The notes under the pieces: generated by a model | The model's input: only the letters and a program-made list of their open reading frames with translations | The model's database searches: none | What the model was told of the DNA's origin: nothing | Shown: positions 33,968 to 43,583 of the stretch, piece by piece | Position numbering within the stretch: the stretch's first letter is position 1 | How the letters are laid out: every line of letters starts with the position of its first letter | Assembly (NCBI GenBank): GCA_029561455.1 | Contig: JAKQIY010000048.1 | Location: 1-51,704 of the forward strand | Direction of reading: 5' to 3' | DNA length: 51,704 nt | From: a bacterium | Lineage (GTDB): Bacteria; Zhuqueibacterota; Zhuqueibacteria; Residuimicrobiales; Krinioviventaceae | Program-made: the position numbers and the translations under genes

Positions 33968-35209
33968 TTAATCTGAAAATCGTGATGAGGGTGGCAGTGA
34001 ATAAGTTACCCGTAGTGTCGGGGCCAGGGTGCTATCGCCTATGCCCGAATAAAAGTTGATTTCAGATACATTAATCCCTGCATTATAAGGCAGCAAGACC
34101 AGACCTAAATTATCAATACCGCCGCTATTTTCACCCCAAAGCCATGCCTGGGCAAAAGAGACCATTTTTTTCATATCGGTTGCTGTGGTATATGAAAAGG
34201 CGTCATAATCTCCATAAGCATAGGTTGCCGGACTGGAACTGAGTGGATATAAAGTCATATCATCGGGGAGGCCGGTTGTATCGCTCAACACCGGGGATGC
34301 AGCGATCAGAATGCCGGATTCGGCGTATCCGCTCTTCTCTTTATTAATGTTCATGGTGAGCAGGGCATGATGAATAGTAGCTTCGGAGGGCAGGGACGAC
34401 AGATCAAAATGGATTATAGAACTAAAACCGGAACCATTACCGACCCGTAGAAATTCGGGATTGTTTTGCAATTCATTTTCAGCTACCGGCGAGGTAAACT
34501 GCAGCACACTGGCATCCTGGTATACATTGACCGAGACGGTATCGAAGGTGGCATCGTTATTTTGCTGGATCAGGTTCAGGGTAATTAAACTTGTGCCGTT
34601 TTCAGAGGAATAAAACATTGTAACCAGATCGGTCTGGTCGGCGACTAGTAGAATTCCATAATTCGTATCGGAATCGATCCATTTATTGACCAGGCTGGTA
34701 TCAATAGCGGCGCTGACTGTGGTAATAGTGTCCTGTGGGGAGCCTGTAAATGTGCCATAGCTGGTACCCGAATCATAACTGTTTTTGATCGTTTCCCAAC
34801 TTACCAGGCTTTCCCAATCGTCTTCGTCTTCACCGCTAACCCAGGGTGCGGTAATTTTATAAATTGAGGCCTGAAAACTGGCGGCATTACCGCTTGATGA
34901 GTATTGTTTTAAATTTATTGTAGCGGCGGCAATCCGCATTGTATCAATATCGTCATCAAAAGCGGTAAAGCGTAACAAGAGATATGATTTTATATTATTA
35001 GTTTCACCTAACAACAACGTAGTTTCTGTGCCGGCCAATGGTGTCTTCCAAAAACTGGCAGTTTTGACTGCAGGAAATGATTTAACCACAACACTTCCTT
35101 TATTGCCGCGATCGATCATTTCATAAGCGCCAGGCAATGGTTTGTCAATTGTACAATTTGCAATGACCATTACTACCAAAGCCAGGGTTAAAACGATAAA
35201 ATGTTTCAT
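33968..35209 (-). CDS. Exported lipoprotein with DNRLRE-like beta-sandwich repeats
   Basis: This 413-residue protein has a leader ending VIANC, a lipobox with Cys19 as the modified residue. The rest is beta-rich. One DNRLRE/TIGR-type sandwich region lies at about 55-215, with YLLLRFTAF and AAATINLKQYSS, then APWVSGEDEDDWESL. A second lies at about 250-405, with VGNGSGFSSIIHFDLSSLPSEATIHHALLTMNI. Proteins of this type often appear as surface-exposed structural or adhesive parts. It is 45 bases upstream of the barrel gene in the same direction, so the two are likely co-expressed. Function unknown. Confidence 0.72.
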   Translation of the reverse strand: MKHFIVLTLALVVMVIANCTIDKPLPGAYEMIDRGNKGSVVVKSFPAVKTASFWKTPLAGTETTLLLGETNNIKSYLLLRFTAFDDDIDTMRIAAATINLKQYSSSGNAASFQASIYKITAPWVSGEDEDDWESLVSWETIKNSYDSGTSYGTFTGSPQDTITTVSAAIDTSLVNKWIDSDTNYGILLVADQTDLVTMFYSSENGTSLITLNLIQQNNDATFDTVSVNVYQDASVLQFTSPVAENELQNNPEFLRVGNGSGFSSIIHFDLSSLPSEATIHHALLTMNINKEKSGYAESGILIAASPVLSDTTGLPDDMTLYPLSSSPATYAYGDYDAFSYTTATDMKKMVSFAQAWLWGENSGGIDNLGLVLLPYNAGINVSEINFYSGIGDSTLAPTLRVTYSLPPSSRFSD

Positions 35210-35672
35210 ACTCTTTCCCGAATAATCCGTTTAGCTGATATTTTACTATTAATTCAGATCACAATCATTACCGCTTGTGACTATAGCTTTTACTGTTCAA
35301 GAAAACACAAGTTCCTTATAAATAAAAAATAGAGGCATTATTTTCATCCAGATGCTTGCGCTAAGGGGTAAAACAACAAACGCTTGCCTGAACCAGCACT
35401 GTTGCGATTAAAGCCATACCGACAAACTCTTACAAGGACATTGACCGGACAGGCATCGTAAAAAACTTTTATATCATCAACAGAATTTAAGTCACTCAAT
35501 TGGATATTAATGATTAATATATAAAAAATTATGATAAAATCCAATTTCAAATTACCCGGAGAACATCTTTAGGCCAGGTCAAACACCGTACAGCGGGAAC
35601 CGGTAAACAGGGGGGATTATAACAAAAAGGGCAACCTGGTGATTGCCCTTTAAATTATCTGAAAACCGGTGA
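35210..35672. other. Intergenic region between the lipoprotein gene and the ribosomal array
   Basis: No convincing gene. A 68-codon minus-strand frame at 35344-35550 lacks a ribosome-binding site. The promoter of the lipoprotein-barrel pair should lie just above 35210, and the ribosomal terminator is at 35624-35651. Confidence 0.5.
35624..35651 (-). terminator. Intrinsic terminator of the ribosomal protein array
   Basis: AAAGGGCAA (35626-35634) pairs with TTGCCCTTT (35643-35651). On the minus strand the stem is followed by TTTTTGTT. It lies about 20 bases after the rplQ stop and closes the long transcription unit. Confidence 0.85.
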
Positions 35673-36146
35673 TCATTCCTTGTCCGGTTTTTCTTCCTTT
35701 TGCTCTTTATCCTCGGCCTTCTTTTCGCTCGCTTTGGCCTTGGCTTCGCGTTTCTGACGTTGTTTTTCCATCTTTTCCGCTTTAATGCCTTCATAGCCTA
35801 CCAGCTCAAAAATGGCCATTTCTGCGCTATCGCCCTGACGCGGCCCGATTTTGACGATACGAGTATAGCCGCCTTGACGGTCGGAATACTTGGGAGCAAT
35901 TTTTTCAAACAGTTCCTTGACCAGGTCTTTGTTATGGATGGTTTTCAACACTTGACGACGCGCCGCAATATCACCCTTTTTTGCAAAGGTAACGAGTCTT
36001 TCCACAGTTGACCGGGTTTCTTTGGCTTTCGGGGTTGTGGTAATGATACTCTTGTGAGTTAATAACTCAGATGCAAGATTAGCCAAAGTGGCTTTGCGGT
36101 GACTGGCAGTTCTGCCTAATTTTCTTCCAGCTTTTAAATGTCTCAT
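35673..36146 (-). CDS. rplQ: 50S ribosomal protein L17
   Basis: This 157-residue protein has the conserved MRHLKAGRKLGRTASHRKATLANLASELLTHKSIITTTPKAKETRS opening (quoted only as its beginning and end: MRHLKAGRKLGR and TTTPKAKETRS). The core ends near residue 120. A charged Lys/Glu-rich tail (about 122-157) extends the protein beyond the usual 115-130 residues, a feature seen in several FCB bacteria. It is the last gene of the alpha operon, 40 bases after rpoA. Confidence 0.97.
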   Translation of the reverse strand: MRHLKAGRKLGRTASHRKATLANLASELLTHKSIITTTPKAKETRSTVERLVTFAKKGDIAARRQVLKTIHNKDLVKELFEKIAPKYSDRQGGYTRIVKIGPRQGDSAEMAIFELVGYEGIKAEKMEKQRQKREAKAKASEKKAEDKEQKEEKPDKE

Positions 36147-36186
36147 TTAATCATTCCTTCAAACATATATTCACAATATCGGAAAT

Positions 36187-37173
36187 CTATTCCACATTCT
36201 TTTTCAGATATTTGTCGACATCCATTCCGAAATGAAGACCTTTTTCTTCTAAAATTTTGTTCAATTCGGTAAGAGATTTGCGGCCAAAGTTCCTGAACTT
36301 GAGCATTTCCTGTTCATCGCGGCGCACCAGGTCGCCGATGGTTTTAATATCGGCGGCGATCAAACAGTTATGCGAACGCACCGAGAGTTCCAGTTCATCG
36401 ACGCTCATATTAACCAGTTTGCGGATGCGCATGATCTCTTCATCAACTTCAGGGGTGTCTTCTTCTTCTGTTTCAACATCAAAGGTAATAAATAATTGAA
36501 TATGATCTTTTAAAATTTTGCCGGCATAACTCAACGCGTCATCCGGGGTTATGCTGCCATCGGTGTTGATTTCCAGGATCAGCTTTTCATAATCGGTTCT
36601 CTGGCCGACGCGGGTGTTTTCAACACGATAAGTAACTTTGGTCACCGGGGTAAAAATCGAATCGATTGGAATGGTGCCAATTGGCATATCGGGCGACTTG
36701 TTCTCTTCAGCCGGTACATAACCACGACCACGACCAATGCGTAGTTCCAGATGGAAGTTGGCGTCTTCATTCAACGTGGCAATATGCAAATCCGGATTTA
36801 AAATTTCAAATTCTTTGGTATTTTTTTGAATCTCGTTAGCTGTAAAGTCTAGCGGGCCCTTTAAATCGAGAGCAACCCGGTCGGGACGTTTTTCGATCAG
36901 CTTAATTTTAACCTGTTTCAAATTTAAAACAAACTCGGATACATCTTCCTGCACGCCTTTGATTGTTGTGAACTCGTGTAAAATATTATCCACCCGAAAA
37001 CTCGTAATCGCTGCGCCAGGAATGGAAGAAAGAAGTACACGTCGAAAGGCATTACCAATAGTCGTTCCAAAACCTCTTTCCAGGGGTTGCACAATGAAAC
37101 GTCCATAGGTATTGCTATAAGTTGACTCATCCAGTTCAATGCTTTCCGGCATCTGAAAACTTGGTAAAGCCAT
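36187..37173 (-). CDS. rpoA: RNA polymerase alpha subunit
   Basis: This 328-residue subunit dimerises to nucleate RNA polymerase assembly. The N-terminal domain (1 to about 235) includes GRFIVQPLERGFGTTIGNAFRRVLLSSIPG. The C-terminal domain (about 255-320) carries SVRSHNCLIAADIKTIGDLV and FRNFGRKSLTEL, the surfaces used for UP-element DNA and activators. The acidic linker EEEDTPEVDEE separates them. Length is normal. It sits between rpsD and rplQ. Confidence 0.98.
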   Translation of the reverse strand: MALPSFQMPESIELDESTYSNTYGRFIVQPLERGFGTTIGNAFRRVLLSSIPGAAITSFRVDNILHEFTTIKGVQEDVSEFVLNLKQVKIKLIEKRPDRVALDLKGPLDFTANEIQKNTKEFEILNPDLHIATLNEDANFHLELRIGRGRGYVPAEENKSPDMPIGTIPIDSIFTPVTKVTYRVENTRVGQRTDYEKLILEINTDGSITPDDALSYAGKILKDHIQLFITFDVETEEEDTPEVDEEIMRIRKLVNMSVDELELSVRSHNCLIAADIKTIGDLVRRDEQEMLKFRNFGRKSLTELNKILEEKGLHFGMDVDKYLKKNVE

Positions 37174-37209
37174 ATTATTACTCCATTATAATTATACAAT
37201 AATTTAAAA

Positions 37210-37839
37210 TTACTTGGAATACAACTCGACTACTAATTGCTCGTTAACATTAAACGGAATATTTTCTCTTGTCGGTTCTTCCAAAAATGTTCCCTTCATA
37301 GCAGCTTTGTCAAGGGACAACCAGGGAACGAGTTTACCTTCACGCACTTTTTTCATGGATTCATGAATGATATCCAGCTTGCGGCTTTTATCAGCAACAC
37401 TGATCACATCGCCAACCTGCACCTGGTAAGAAGGGATATCCACAAGTTTATCATTAACCAGAAAATGCCGATGCCGAACCAATTGACGGGCAGTAGCGCG
37501 CGACGGGGCCAGGCCCAAGCGGTGGATAACATTATCTAGGCGGCATTCCAACATTTTTAACAAAATTTCACCGGTAATACCCTGAGCCCGGTCAGCTTTT
37601 TCAAAATAGTTATGAAATTGGCCTTCCAGCAATCCATACATCTTTTTAATTTTCTGCTTTTCTCGCAACTGCACAGAATATTCGGACTGCTTGAAACTTC
37701 TCTTTTGACCGTGCTGTCCTGGTGCATAACCCTTTTTCTCAAAAGTGCATTTATTTGTGCCGCATTTACTGCCTTTAAGAAAGAGCTGCATTCCTTCACG
37801 TCGACATATTTTACAGACAGCGTCTGTATATCTAGCCAT
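37210..37839 (-). CDS. rpsD: 30S ribosomal protein S4, zinc-binding form
   Basis: This 209-residue protein initiates 16S rRNA assembly and in many bacteria represses its own operon. The N-terminus has a cysteine cluster (CKIC at residues 9-12, then KCGTNKC near 26-32), the C+ form that binds zinc. An S4 RNA-binding domain (about 98-160) contains [30 protein letters not shown]. The 89-base gap before it is the longest in the alpha operon and may hold leader structure. Confidence 0.98.
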   Translation of the reverse strand: MARYTDAVCKICRREGMQLFLKGSKCGTNKCTFEKKGYAPGQHGQKRSFKQSEYSVQLREKQKIKKMYGLLEGQFHNYFEKADRAQGITGEILLKMLECRLDNVIHRLGLAPSRATARQLVRHRHFLVNDKLVDIPSYQVQVGDVISVADKSRKLDIIHESMKKVREGKLVPWLSLDKAAMKGTFLEEPTRENIPFNVNEQLVVELYSK

Positions 37840-37928
37840 ATAAAAAAACCTCCTAAACAGATAACATGCTTGTTATCGAACCAAAAATTAACTAAAAATA
37901 TTTCATAGCCAGGATTTAACCTGCCCAA

Positions 37929-38318
37929 TCATACACGACGACGCTTTGGGGGGCGGCAGCCGTTATGCGGGATTGGTGTAACATCTTTAATGGCTGTAAT
38001 CTCTAACCCGGAAGCCTGCAAAGAACGCACAGCAGCTTCGCGACCGGCGCCCGGTCCTTTTACCAGCACTTCAACCCGTTTCAAGCCCAAATCGATTGCT
38101 TCTTTGGCTGCAATTTCGGCAGCAGTTTGAGCCGCAAACGGAGTGCTTTTTCGTGAACCCTTGAAACCGGTGCGTCCGGCTGTGGACCACGATATTACAT
38201 TTCCATATTGATCGGTTAAAGTTACATTGGTATTGTTAAAAGTAACCTTGATATGTGCGACACCGTTGGCTTCGACTTTTTCTTTCTTTTTGGTGCCCTT
38301 TTTTCTTGGATTAGCCAA
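37929..38318 (-). CDS. rpsK: 30S ribosomal protein S11
   Basis: This 129-residue platform protein of the small subunit contacts the E-site region. [28 protein letters not shown] and the ending [16 protein letters not shown] are fully conserved. It is 24 bases after rpsM. Confidence 0.98.
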   Translation of the reverse strand: MANPRKKGTKKKEKVEANGVAHIKVTFNNTNVTLTDQYGNVISWSTAGRTGFKGSRKSTPFAAQTAAEIAAKEAIDLGLKRVEVLVKGPGAGREAAVRSLQASGLEITAIKDVTPIPHNGCRPPKRRRV

Positions 38319-38342
38319 TTACCACCTCTTGAATAGTTTAAA

Positions 38343-38720
38343 TTATTTAACTGCTGCTTTAGCAACACTTACGACATTTCTTTTTCCGCGACGGGTACGC
38401 GCATTGGTATGCGTTCTTTGACCACGACAGGGTAAATTCCTGCGGTGCCGCAGACCACGGTAACTCCCGATATCCATTAATCTTTTTACGTTCATGTGGA
38501 TTTCACTGCGTAAAGCGCCTTCAACTTTGCAGGAATTCTGAATTTCGTCACGAATCTTGGAAACCTGGTCGGGGGTAATATCCCGGACGCGAATATTCGG
38601 GTCGATACCGGTTTTTTCTAAAATTCGCTTCGCAGTGGGCTGACCGATACCAGTGATATAGGTAAGCGCTACTTCAATCCTTTTATCGCGGGGCAAGTCT
38701 ATTCCTGATATACGAGACAA
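38343..38720 (-). CDS. rpsM: 30S ribosomal protein S13
   Basis: This 125-residue head protein bridges to the large subunit and touches P-site t[23 protein letters not shown] and [24 protein letters not shown] are the expected start and basic tail. It is 32 bases after rpmJ. Confidence 0.98.
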   Translation of the reverse strand: MSRISGIDLPRDKRIEVALTYITGIGQPTAKRILEKTGIDPNIRVRDITPDQVSKIRDEIQNSCKVEGALRSEIHMNVKRLMDIGSYRGLRHRRNLPCRGQRTHTNARTRRGKRNVVSVAKAAVK

Positions 38721-38752
38721 GACAAACTCCTTCTTTCAATAATAGTTAATAA

Positions 38753-38869
38753 TTATCCCTGACGTTGTTTATGCTTGGGATTTCGCTTGCATATAATGCG
38801 CACAACGCCTTTGCGCTTGACTATTTTACAATGCTCACAAATCTTTTTTACAGAAGCTCTTACTTTCAT
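38753..38869 (-). CDS. rpmJ: 50S ribosomal protein L36
   Basis: This 38-residue gene is easily missed because of its size. It begins [17 protein letters not shown] and ends NPKHKQRQG. Cys11, Cys14, Cys27 and His33 form the zinc site of the C+ form. It lies between infA and rpsM, the position expected in the alpha operon. Confidence 0.97.
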   Translation of the reverse strand: MKVRASVKKICEHCKIVKRKGVVRIICKRNPKHKQRQG

Positions 38870-38906
38870 CGTCAATACCTGATTTATGATTATATTTCAG
38901 CCTTGA

Positions 38907-39125
38907 TTATTTATAGCGATAGATAATTCTGCCGCGCGACAAGTCGTAAGGTGATAATTCTACTGTTACTTTATCGCCAGGCAGGATTTTTATAAAATGC
39001 ATGCGCATCTTGCCGGATATATGTGCCAGTACAACATGGCCATTTTCCAGTTCTACCTTGAACGTAGCATTTGGCAATGTTTCCAGAATGGAACCGTCAA
39101 TTTTTATAGAGGCTTCTTTTGGCAT
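38907..39125 (-). CDS. infA: Translation initiation factor IF-1
   Basis: This 72-residue OB-fold protein occupies the A site during initiation. [44 protein letters not shown] is diagnostic (core from VELENGH to [10 protein letters not shown]). It lacks the usual first lysine-rich MAKEE start and begins [11 protein letters not shown] instead. Located 16 bases after map. Confidence 0.97.
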   Translation of the reverse strand: MPKEASIKIDGSILETLPNATFKVELENGHVVLAHISGKMRMHFIKILPGDKVTVELSPYDLSRGRIIYRYK

Positions 39126-39141
39126 ACCGGATAAAAACCTT

Positions 39142-39891
39142 TTAATTACCTGCGCTTAATATTTCTGCTTTATGACTACTTATTACAATATCATGTTCAA
39201 AATGTGCGGACGGAAGACCGTCAACTGTTACTACTGTCCATTCATCCGCTAATGTTCTTACTTCATATTTACCCATATTCACCATCGGCTCAATTGCAAA
39301 AACCATTCCAGGCTTCAGTCGCGGGCCCTGGTGGGGGTCACCATAATTGGGGATTTGCGGATCTTCATGCATTTCCTGGCCTATACCATGCCCTACCAAA
39401 TCACGCACCACTGAAAACCCGGCGGCTTCAACATAGGATTGAATTGCATAACCTATATCTGAAAGCCGGTTGCCCTCGCGGGCGGCTTCAATGCCAATGT
39501 ACAATGACTCCTGGGTAACCTGCATCAGGCGTTTTTTTTCTGCCGATACCTGGCCAACCGGGAAGGTTTTGGCGGCATCGCCAAAATAGCCATCCAGTTC
39601 TACGCCGATATCGATACTGACTAGTTCACCATTTTGCAGCTTGCGGTTTCCCGGTATTCCATGTACTACCTGGTCGTCTATAGATATACAGGAACTGGCC
39701 GGGTAACCGTGAAAACCTTTAAAAGCAGGCCGCGCATTATGCGACAGTATGAAATCTTCAATAACCATATTTAATTCCCCGGTGGTAACGCCGGGCTGAA
39801 TTCGGGATTCGATCATTTGCAGCGCCATGGCAACTATTTGAGCGCTTTTACGTAATAACTTTATTTCCTGCGAATTCCTGATATGGATCAT
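39142..39891 (-). CDS. map: Methionine aminopeptidase, type I
   Basis: This 249-residue metalloenzyme removes the initiator methionine from nascent proteins. The two metal-ligand aspartates lie in [19 protein letters not shown], the histidine in [12 protein letters not shown], and the two glutamates in AIEPMVN and [19 protein letters not shown]. It has no N-terminal extension. It begins six bases after adk, as is usual between secY and infA. Confidence 0.98.
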   Translation of the reverse strand: MIHIRNSQEIKLLRKSAQIVAMALQMIESRIQPGVTTGELNMVIEDFILSHNARPAFKGFHGYPASSCISIDDQVVHGIPGNRKLQNGELVSIDIGVELDGYFGDAAKTFPVGQVSAEKKRLMQVTQESLYIGIEAAREGNRLSDIGYAIQSYVEAAGFSVVRDLVGHGIGQEMHEDPQIPNYGDPHQGPRLKPGMVFAIEPMVNMGKYEVRTLADEWTVVTVDGLPSAHFEHDIVISSHKAEILSAGN

Positions 39892-39897
39892 AACTGC

Positions 39898-40548
39898 TTA
39901 ATGCGCTAGTTTCTTATATAATTCGATCAGCTCCGTTCTGACCTGCTCAACTGAACGGGCGCCATCGATAACGATCAGCTTGTCTTGCTTTTCATAGTAA
40001 TTCTTCAGCGGTTCGGTTTTTTCTTTATAAACAACCAGGCGGTTGCGCACGGTTGCTTCTTTATCGTCATCCCGCTGAATAACCTTGCCGCCGCAAAATT
40101 TACATTCCATGCCAGCCGGCGGCGGATCGGTAAACATGTTATAATTATAACCACAGGAACTACATGTTCTGCGGCTGGTCAAACGTTTTACAATTTCATC
40201 TTCCTGCACATCGAAATAGATCACTGCTTTTATCGGGCTTTTGCTGCCCAACAGCTTGTCCAGGTTTTCGGCCTGGGTTATGGTGCGCGGAAAGCCATCC
40301 AGAATATACCCTTTACTGCAATCCGGTTGGTTGAAACGTTCTTTGATCAGATCGATAATAATCTCATCCGAAACCAGGCCGCCGGCGTCCATGATCGCTT
40401 TGGCTTTTTTACCCAGTTCGGTGCCGTCTTTAACAGCTTTGCGTAATATATCGCCGGTTGAAATTTGCGGTATGGAAAACTTTTCAGCAAGCACTGAAGC
40501 CTGTGTACCTTTTCCGCATCCCGGCGCGCCTAAAAATATTGTTTGCAT
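39898..40548 (-). CDS. adk: Adenylate kinase
   Basis: Read from ATG 40548 the product has 216 residues; an upstream TTG at 40566 would only add six residues. It balances adenine nucleotides (ATP + AMP = 2 ADP). The P-loop is GAPGCGKGT, the AMP site GDILRKAV, and LDGFPRT follows. The LID domain has two CxxC pairs (CSSC and CKFC), so it is the zinc-binding long form. It is 22 bases after secY. Confidence 0.98.
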   Translation of the reverse strand: MQTIFLGAPGCGKGTQASVLAEKFSIPQISTGDILRKAVKDGTELGKKAKAIMDAGGLVSDEIIIDLIKERFNQPDCSKGYILDGFPRTITQAENLDKLLGSKSPIKAVIYFDVQEDEIVKRLTSRRTCSSCGYNYNMFTDPPPAGMECKFCGGKVIQRDDDKEATVRNRLVVYKEKTEPLKNYYEKQDKLIVIDGARSVEQVRTELIELYKKLAH

Positions 40549-40570
40549 ATAATCGCCAAATCTCAAAAAA

Positions 40571-41905
40571 TTAGAATCTACGGCGGCCTCTGATCTTGCC
40601 GCTTTTTAAAAATCCGTCATAGTGACGCATCAACAAATGTGATTCAACCTGCTGTAAAGTATCCAGGGCTACACCGACCACGATCAGCAGGGATGTGCCT
40701 CCATAAAAACTGGCAAAATCATAAGAAACATTTCCCCACTTGGTAACAAAGGATGGGAAAATAGCAATGATTGCCAGCATAATCGAGCCGGGCAGAGTGA
40801 TGCGGGTTAAAATATTATCAATGAACTCGGACGTCTTTTTACCTGGTCGTACACCGGGAATAAAGCCGCCCTGTTTTTTCATATTATCGGCAACATCGAC
40901 CGGATTGAAAGCGATAGCCGTATAAAAATATGTAAAGAAAACAATCATCAGCCCGTAAATAATCCAATATGCCCATGACTGGTAATCGAAAAGCATATTA
41001 AAAGAGGCTAAAAAGTCGTTGTTTGGGAAAAATTGCACAATTGTCTGCGGAACGAACAAAATAGATTGGGCAAAGATGATCGGCATAACTCCGGCGGTAT
41101 TTACGCGCAGCGGGATATGCGTTCTTTGTCCGCCATAAACTTTGCGCCCGACAACCCGTTTGGCATATTGTACCGGTATCTTGCGGGTGCCCTGGGTCAA
41201 CATAACCGTCCCGGCGATGGTGCCCACAAATATGGCCCACAGAATCAATTCAATAATTAACGGCCGGTTACCGCTGATTACCTGCTGAACCTCGTCAAAA
41301 ATTGAGTTGGGGAAACGGGCAATAATACCGATAAAGATGATCAGGGAGATACCGTTGCCGATACCGCGTTCGGTAATTAATTCGCCCAGCCACATGATTA
41401 CGACGGTTCCGCACGCCAAAGTCAACATGGTCATTAACCGAAACCCAAAACCCGGTTGCGGCACAACCAGTTGGCCGGTTATTGGAGAATAGCCGATAGA
41501 TTCAAGAAACACACTAACGCCAAAACCCTGTAGCGCAGAGATGGCGACAGTTCCATAGCGGGTAAGCTGGGTGATCTTTTTTCGGCCTTGTTCGCCTTCG
41601 CGCTGTAATTTTTGAAAATAGGGAACAACAGCGCCTAACAACTGAATGATAATAGAAGCGGAGATGTAGGGCATAATACCGAGGGCGAAAACAGTTGCTC
41701 TTTTAAACGCGCCGCCGGCAAACAGGTCATACAGACCTAACAGACCCTGCTGGGCCTGGTTAAAGTATTCAAGCAGCGCTCCGGCATTAATACCGGGAAC
41801 AGGTACATGCCCGCCGATACGGTATACAATCAGAATCAGGGCTGTAAATAATATTCTTTTTCTTAATTCAGGGATTTTGAAAATGCTTTGAATCTTCGCC
41901 ATCAT
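40571..41905 (-). CDS. secY: Preprotein translocase subunit SecY
   Basis: This 444-residue central channel of the Sec translocon has ten membrane segments. GGHVPVPGIN, LGIMPYISASIIIQLL, ITERGIGNGISLIIF and the cytoplasmic loop YGGQRTHIPLRVNTAGVMPIIFA are conserved, as is GGFIPGVRPGKKT. The ATG overlaps the rplO stop (ATGA). Normal length. Confidence 0.98.
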   Translation of the reverse strand: MMAKIQSIFKIPELRKRILFTALILIVYRIGGHVPVPGINAGALLEYFNQAQQGLLGLYDLFAGGAFKRATVFALGIMPYISASIIIQLLGAVVPYFQKLQREGEQGRKKITQLTRYGTVAISALQGFGVSVFLESIGYSPITGQLVVPQPGFGFRLMTMLTLACGTVVIMWLGELITERGIGNGISLIIFIGIIARFPNSIFDEVQQVISGNRPLIIELILWAIFVGTIAGTVMLTQGTRKIPVQYAKRVVGRKVYGGQRTHIPLRVNTAGVMPIIFAQSILFVPQTIVQFFPNNDFLASFNMLFDYQSWAYWIIYGLMIVFFTYFYTAIAFNPVDVADNMKKQGGFIPGVRPGKKTSEFIDNILTRITLPGSIMLAIIAIFPSFVTKWGNVSYDFASFYGGTSLLIVVGVALDTLQQVESHLLMRHYDGFLKSGKIRGRRRF

Positions 41906-42336
41906 AGTATTGTGGCCCTCCCGCCGGCTGCTTCAATTTTTTCTTTAGCTGATTTACTAAAAGCATTCGCTGACACGGAAATTTTACCGGTGACAACACC
42001 ATTCCCTAAAATCTTGACCGGTTTTTCAATATTTTTAATTAAACCCTTGTTCACCAAAACAGCCGGGGTAATTTCCTCGCTGGTTTTTAAAGCGTCAAGT
42101 TCACCAAGGTTAACAATCTGGAATTGAACTTTGGTGAAACTGAAAAAACCACGTTTGGGTAAACGGCGTTGAATCGGCATTTGGCCGCCTTCAAACCATA
42201 ATCTGAATTTGGCGCCAGCCCGGGATTTCTGCCCGTTTTGTCCACGGCAAGATGTTTTGCCATGAGCGCCACCACGACCTACACGTTTACGGTTTTTTGT
42301 TGCACCAGGTGCATGTTGTAAATTTGATAAATCCAT
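41902..42336 (-). CDS. rplO: 50S ribosomal protein L15
   Basis: This 144-residue protein has the glycine/arginine-rich start GATKNRKRVGRGGAHGKTSCRGQNGQKSR (core GRGGAHGKT and RGQNGQKSR) and FEGGQMPIQRRLPKRGF. It binds 23S rRNA and sits near the peptidyl transferase region. The 50-base gap upstream contains the palindrome TCCCGTTAACGGGA at 42361-42374. Confidence 0.97.
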   Translation of the reverse strand: MDLSNLQHAPGATKNRKRVGRGGAHGKTSCRGQNGQKSRAGAKFRLWFEGGQMPIQRRLPKRGFFSFTKVQFQIVNLGELDALKTSEEITPAVLVNKGLIKNIEKPVKILGNGVVTGKISVSANAFSKSAKEKIEAAGGRATIL

Positions 42337-42386
42337 TGTCGCCTCAAATATCTCTTTAATTCCCGTTAACGGGAGGATTCATTATC

Positions 42387-42581
42387 TTATTCTTGATCAA
42401 CTTTGACAAGATGTGAAATTCTGCTTATCATTCCACGGATTACCGGGGTATCGGCGCGTTCAACAGTCTTGTTTACTCGATTCAGACCCAAAGCAATTGC
42501 GGTATCTTTTTGATTCTTCAACCGTCCGACCGTGCTGCGTACCAGGGTAATTTTGATTTTTTTGGTTTTCTTTTGTGCCAT
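42387..42581 (-). CDS. rpmD: 50S ribosomal protein L30
   Basis: This 64-residue protein contains KITLVRSTVGRLKNQKDTAIALGLNRVNKTVE, the ferredoxin-like L30 core, and normal C-terminus GMISRISHLVKVDQE. It is 25 bases after rpsE. Confidence 0.95.
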   Translation of the reverse strand: MAQKKTKKIKITLVRSTVGRLKNQKDTAIALGLNRVNKTVERADTPVIRGMISRISHLVKVDQE

Positions 42582-42606
42582 GATTGTTTATCCTGAACGT
42601 CAAGTT

Positions 42607-43152
42607 TTATTGCAAAGTTTTTTGAATTTTGGGTTCTGTATTAAAAACACGCATGATCGGCAAGCCGCGTTTTCTGGCAATAGCCTGAACATCGAGCAAC
42701 GATTCCAGGGCAACCAGGGTGGCTTTAACCACATTGTGCGGGTTGGCGGAACCGCGGCTTTTGGTCAATATATTTTTAATACCAACGGCTTCCATAATGG
42801 CGCGAACCGGACCGCCGGCAATTACGCCGGTACCGGGAGAAGCCGGTTTTAAGAATACGCGACCGGCGCCATACTTACCCTCAATTTCGTGAGTAATTGT
42901 ACCGTTAATAACCGGGACACGGATCAGATTCTTTTTAGCGGATTCGGCGCCTTTGGAAATACAATCTGTCACTTCATTGGCTTTTCCTAACCCGATGCCA
43001 ACATGTCCCTTGCCGTCGCCAACGACGACGATTGCATTAAAGCTGAACCGGCGTCCACCTTTAACTACTTTGGCTACGCGGTTAACATGGACTACCTTTT
43101 CGGTCAGGTCCAGTTCATTTGGATTTATTCTTACAAAACCCTTTTTTTTCAT
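42607..43152 (-). CDS. rpsE: 30S ribosomal protein S5
   Basis: This 181-residue protein shapes decoding fidelity and the mRNA entry. A dsRNA-binding-like domain carries [34 protein letters not shown], and the S5 C domain carries [27 protein letters not shown]. It is 22 bases after rplR. Confidence 0.98.
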   Translation of the reverse strand: MKKKGFVRINPNELDLTEKVVHVNRVAKVVKGGRRFSFNAIVVVGDGKGHVGIGLGKANEVTDCISKGAESAKKNLIRVPVINGTITHEIEGKYGAGRVFLKPASPGTGVIAGGPVRAIMEAVGIKNILTKSRGSANPHNVVKATLVALESLLDVQAIARKRGLPIMRVFNTEPKIQKTLQ

Positions 43153-43174
43153 TTCTCACCTTTATATCAATTCT

Positions 43175-43549
43175 TTAGAATTTTAAACCGCCTTCACGAG
43201 CGCCTTCTGCAAGTGCTTTTACCCGACCGTGATATAAATAACCGGCGCGATCAAAGACCACTTTTGATATCTTTTTTTCCAAAGCCTGTTCTGCTAAAAA
43301 TTTGCCGACCAGTTTTGCTTGATCTTTTTTAGTTTTGGCTTTTTTCAATTTTTCTGCCAGTTCTTTGCTAATACTGGAAACAGTCGTCAAAGTCTGCTGG
43401 GCAACATCATCTATGATCTGGGCATAAATCTGTTTGTTGCTGCGAAATACGACCAGACGAGGTCTTTCAGATGTACCGACGACGCTTTTACTAATGTGTT
43501 CGCGTCTGCGACTCCGTGCGAGAGCTTTTAATTTTGTCAGATCTGCCAT
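43175..43549 (-). CDS. rplR: 50S ribosomal protein L18
   Basis: This 124-residue 5S rRNA-binding protein contains [26 protein letters not shown] and [28 protein letters not shown]. Length is normal. It is 34 bases after rplF. Confidence 0.97.
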   Translation of the reverse strand: MADLTKLKALARSRRREHISKSVVGTSERPRLVVFRSNKQIYAQIIDDVAQQTLTTVSSISKELAEKLKKAKTKKDQAKLVGKFLAEQALEKKISKVVFDRAGYLYHGRVKALAEGAREGGLKF

Positions 43550-43583
43550 AGTTATACTCTAATCATTTTTCTTTAATTAATAA

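Noticed and set aside
35344-35550. 68-codon minus-strand frame before the ribosomal terminator
   Set aside because: No ribosome-binding site, unusual residue make-up and no known motif; left as non-coding.
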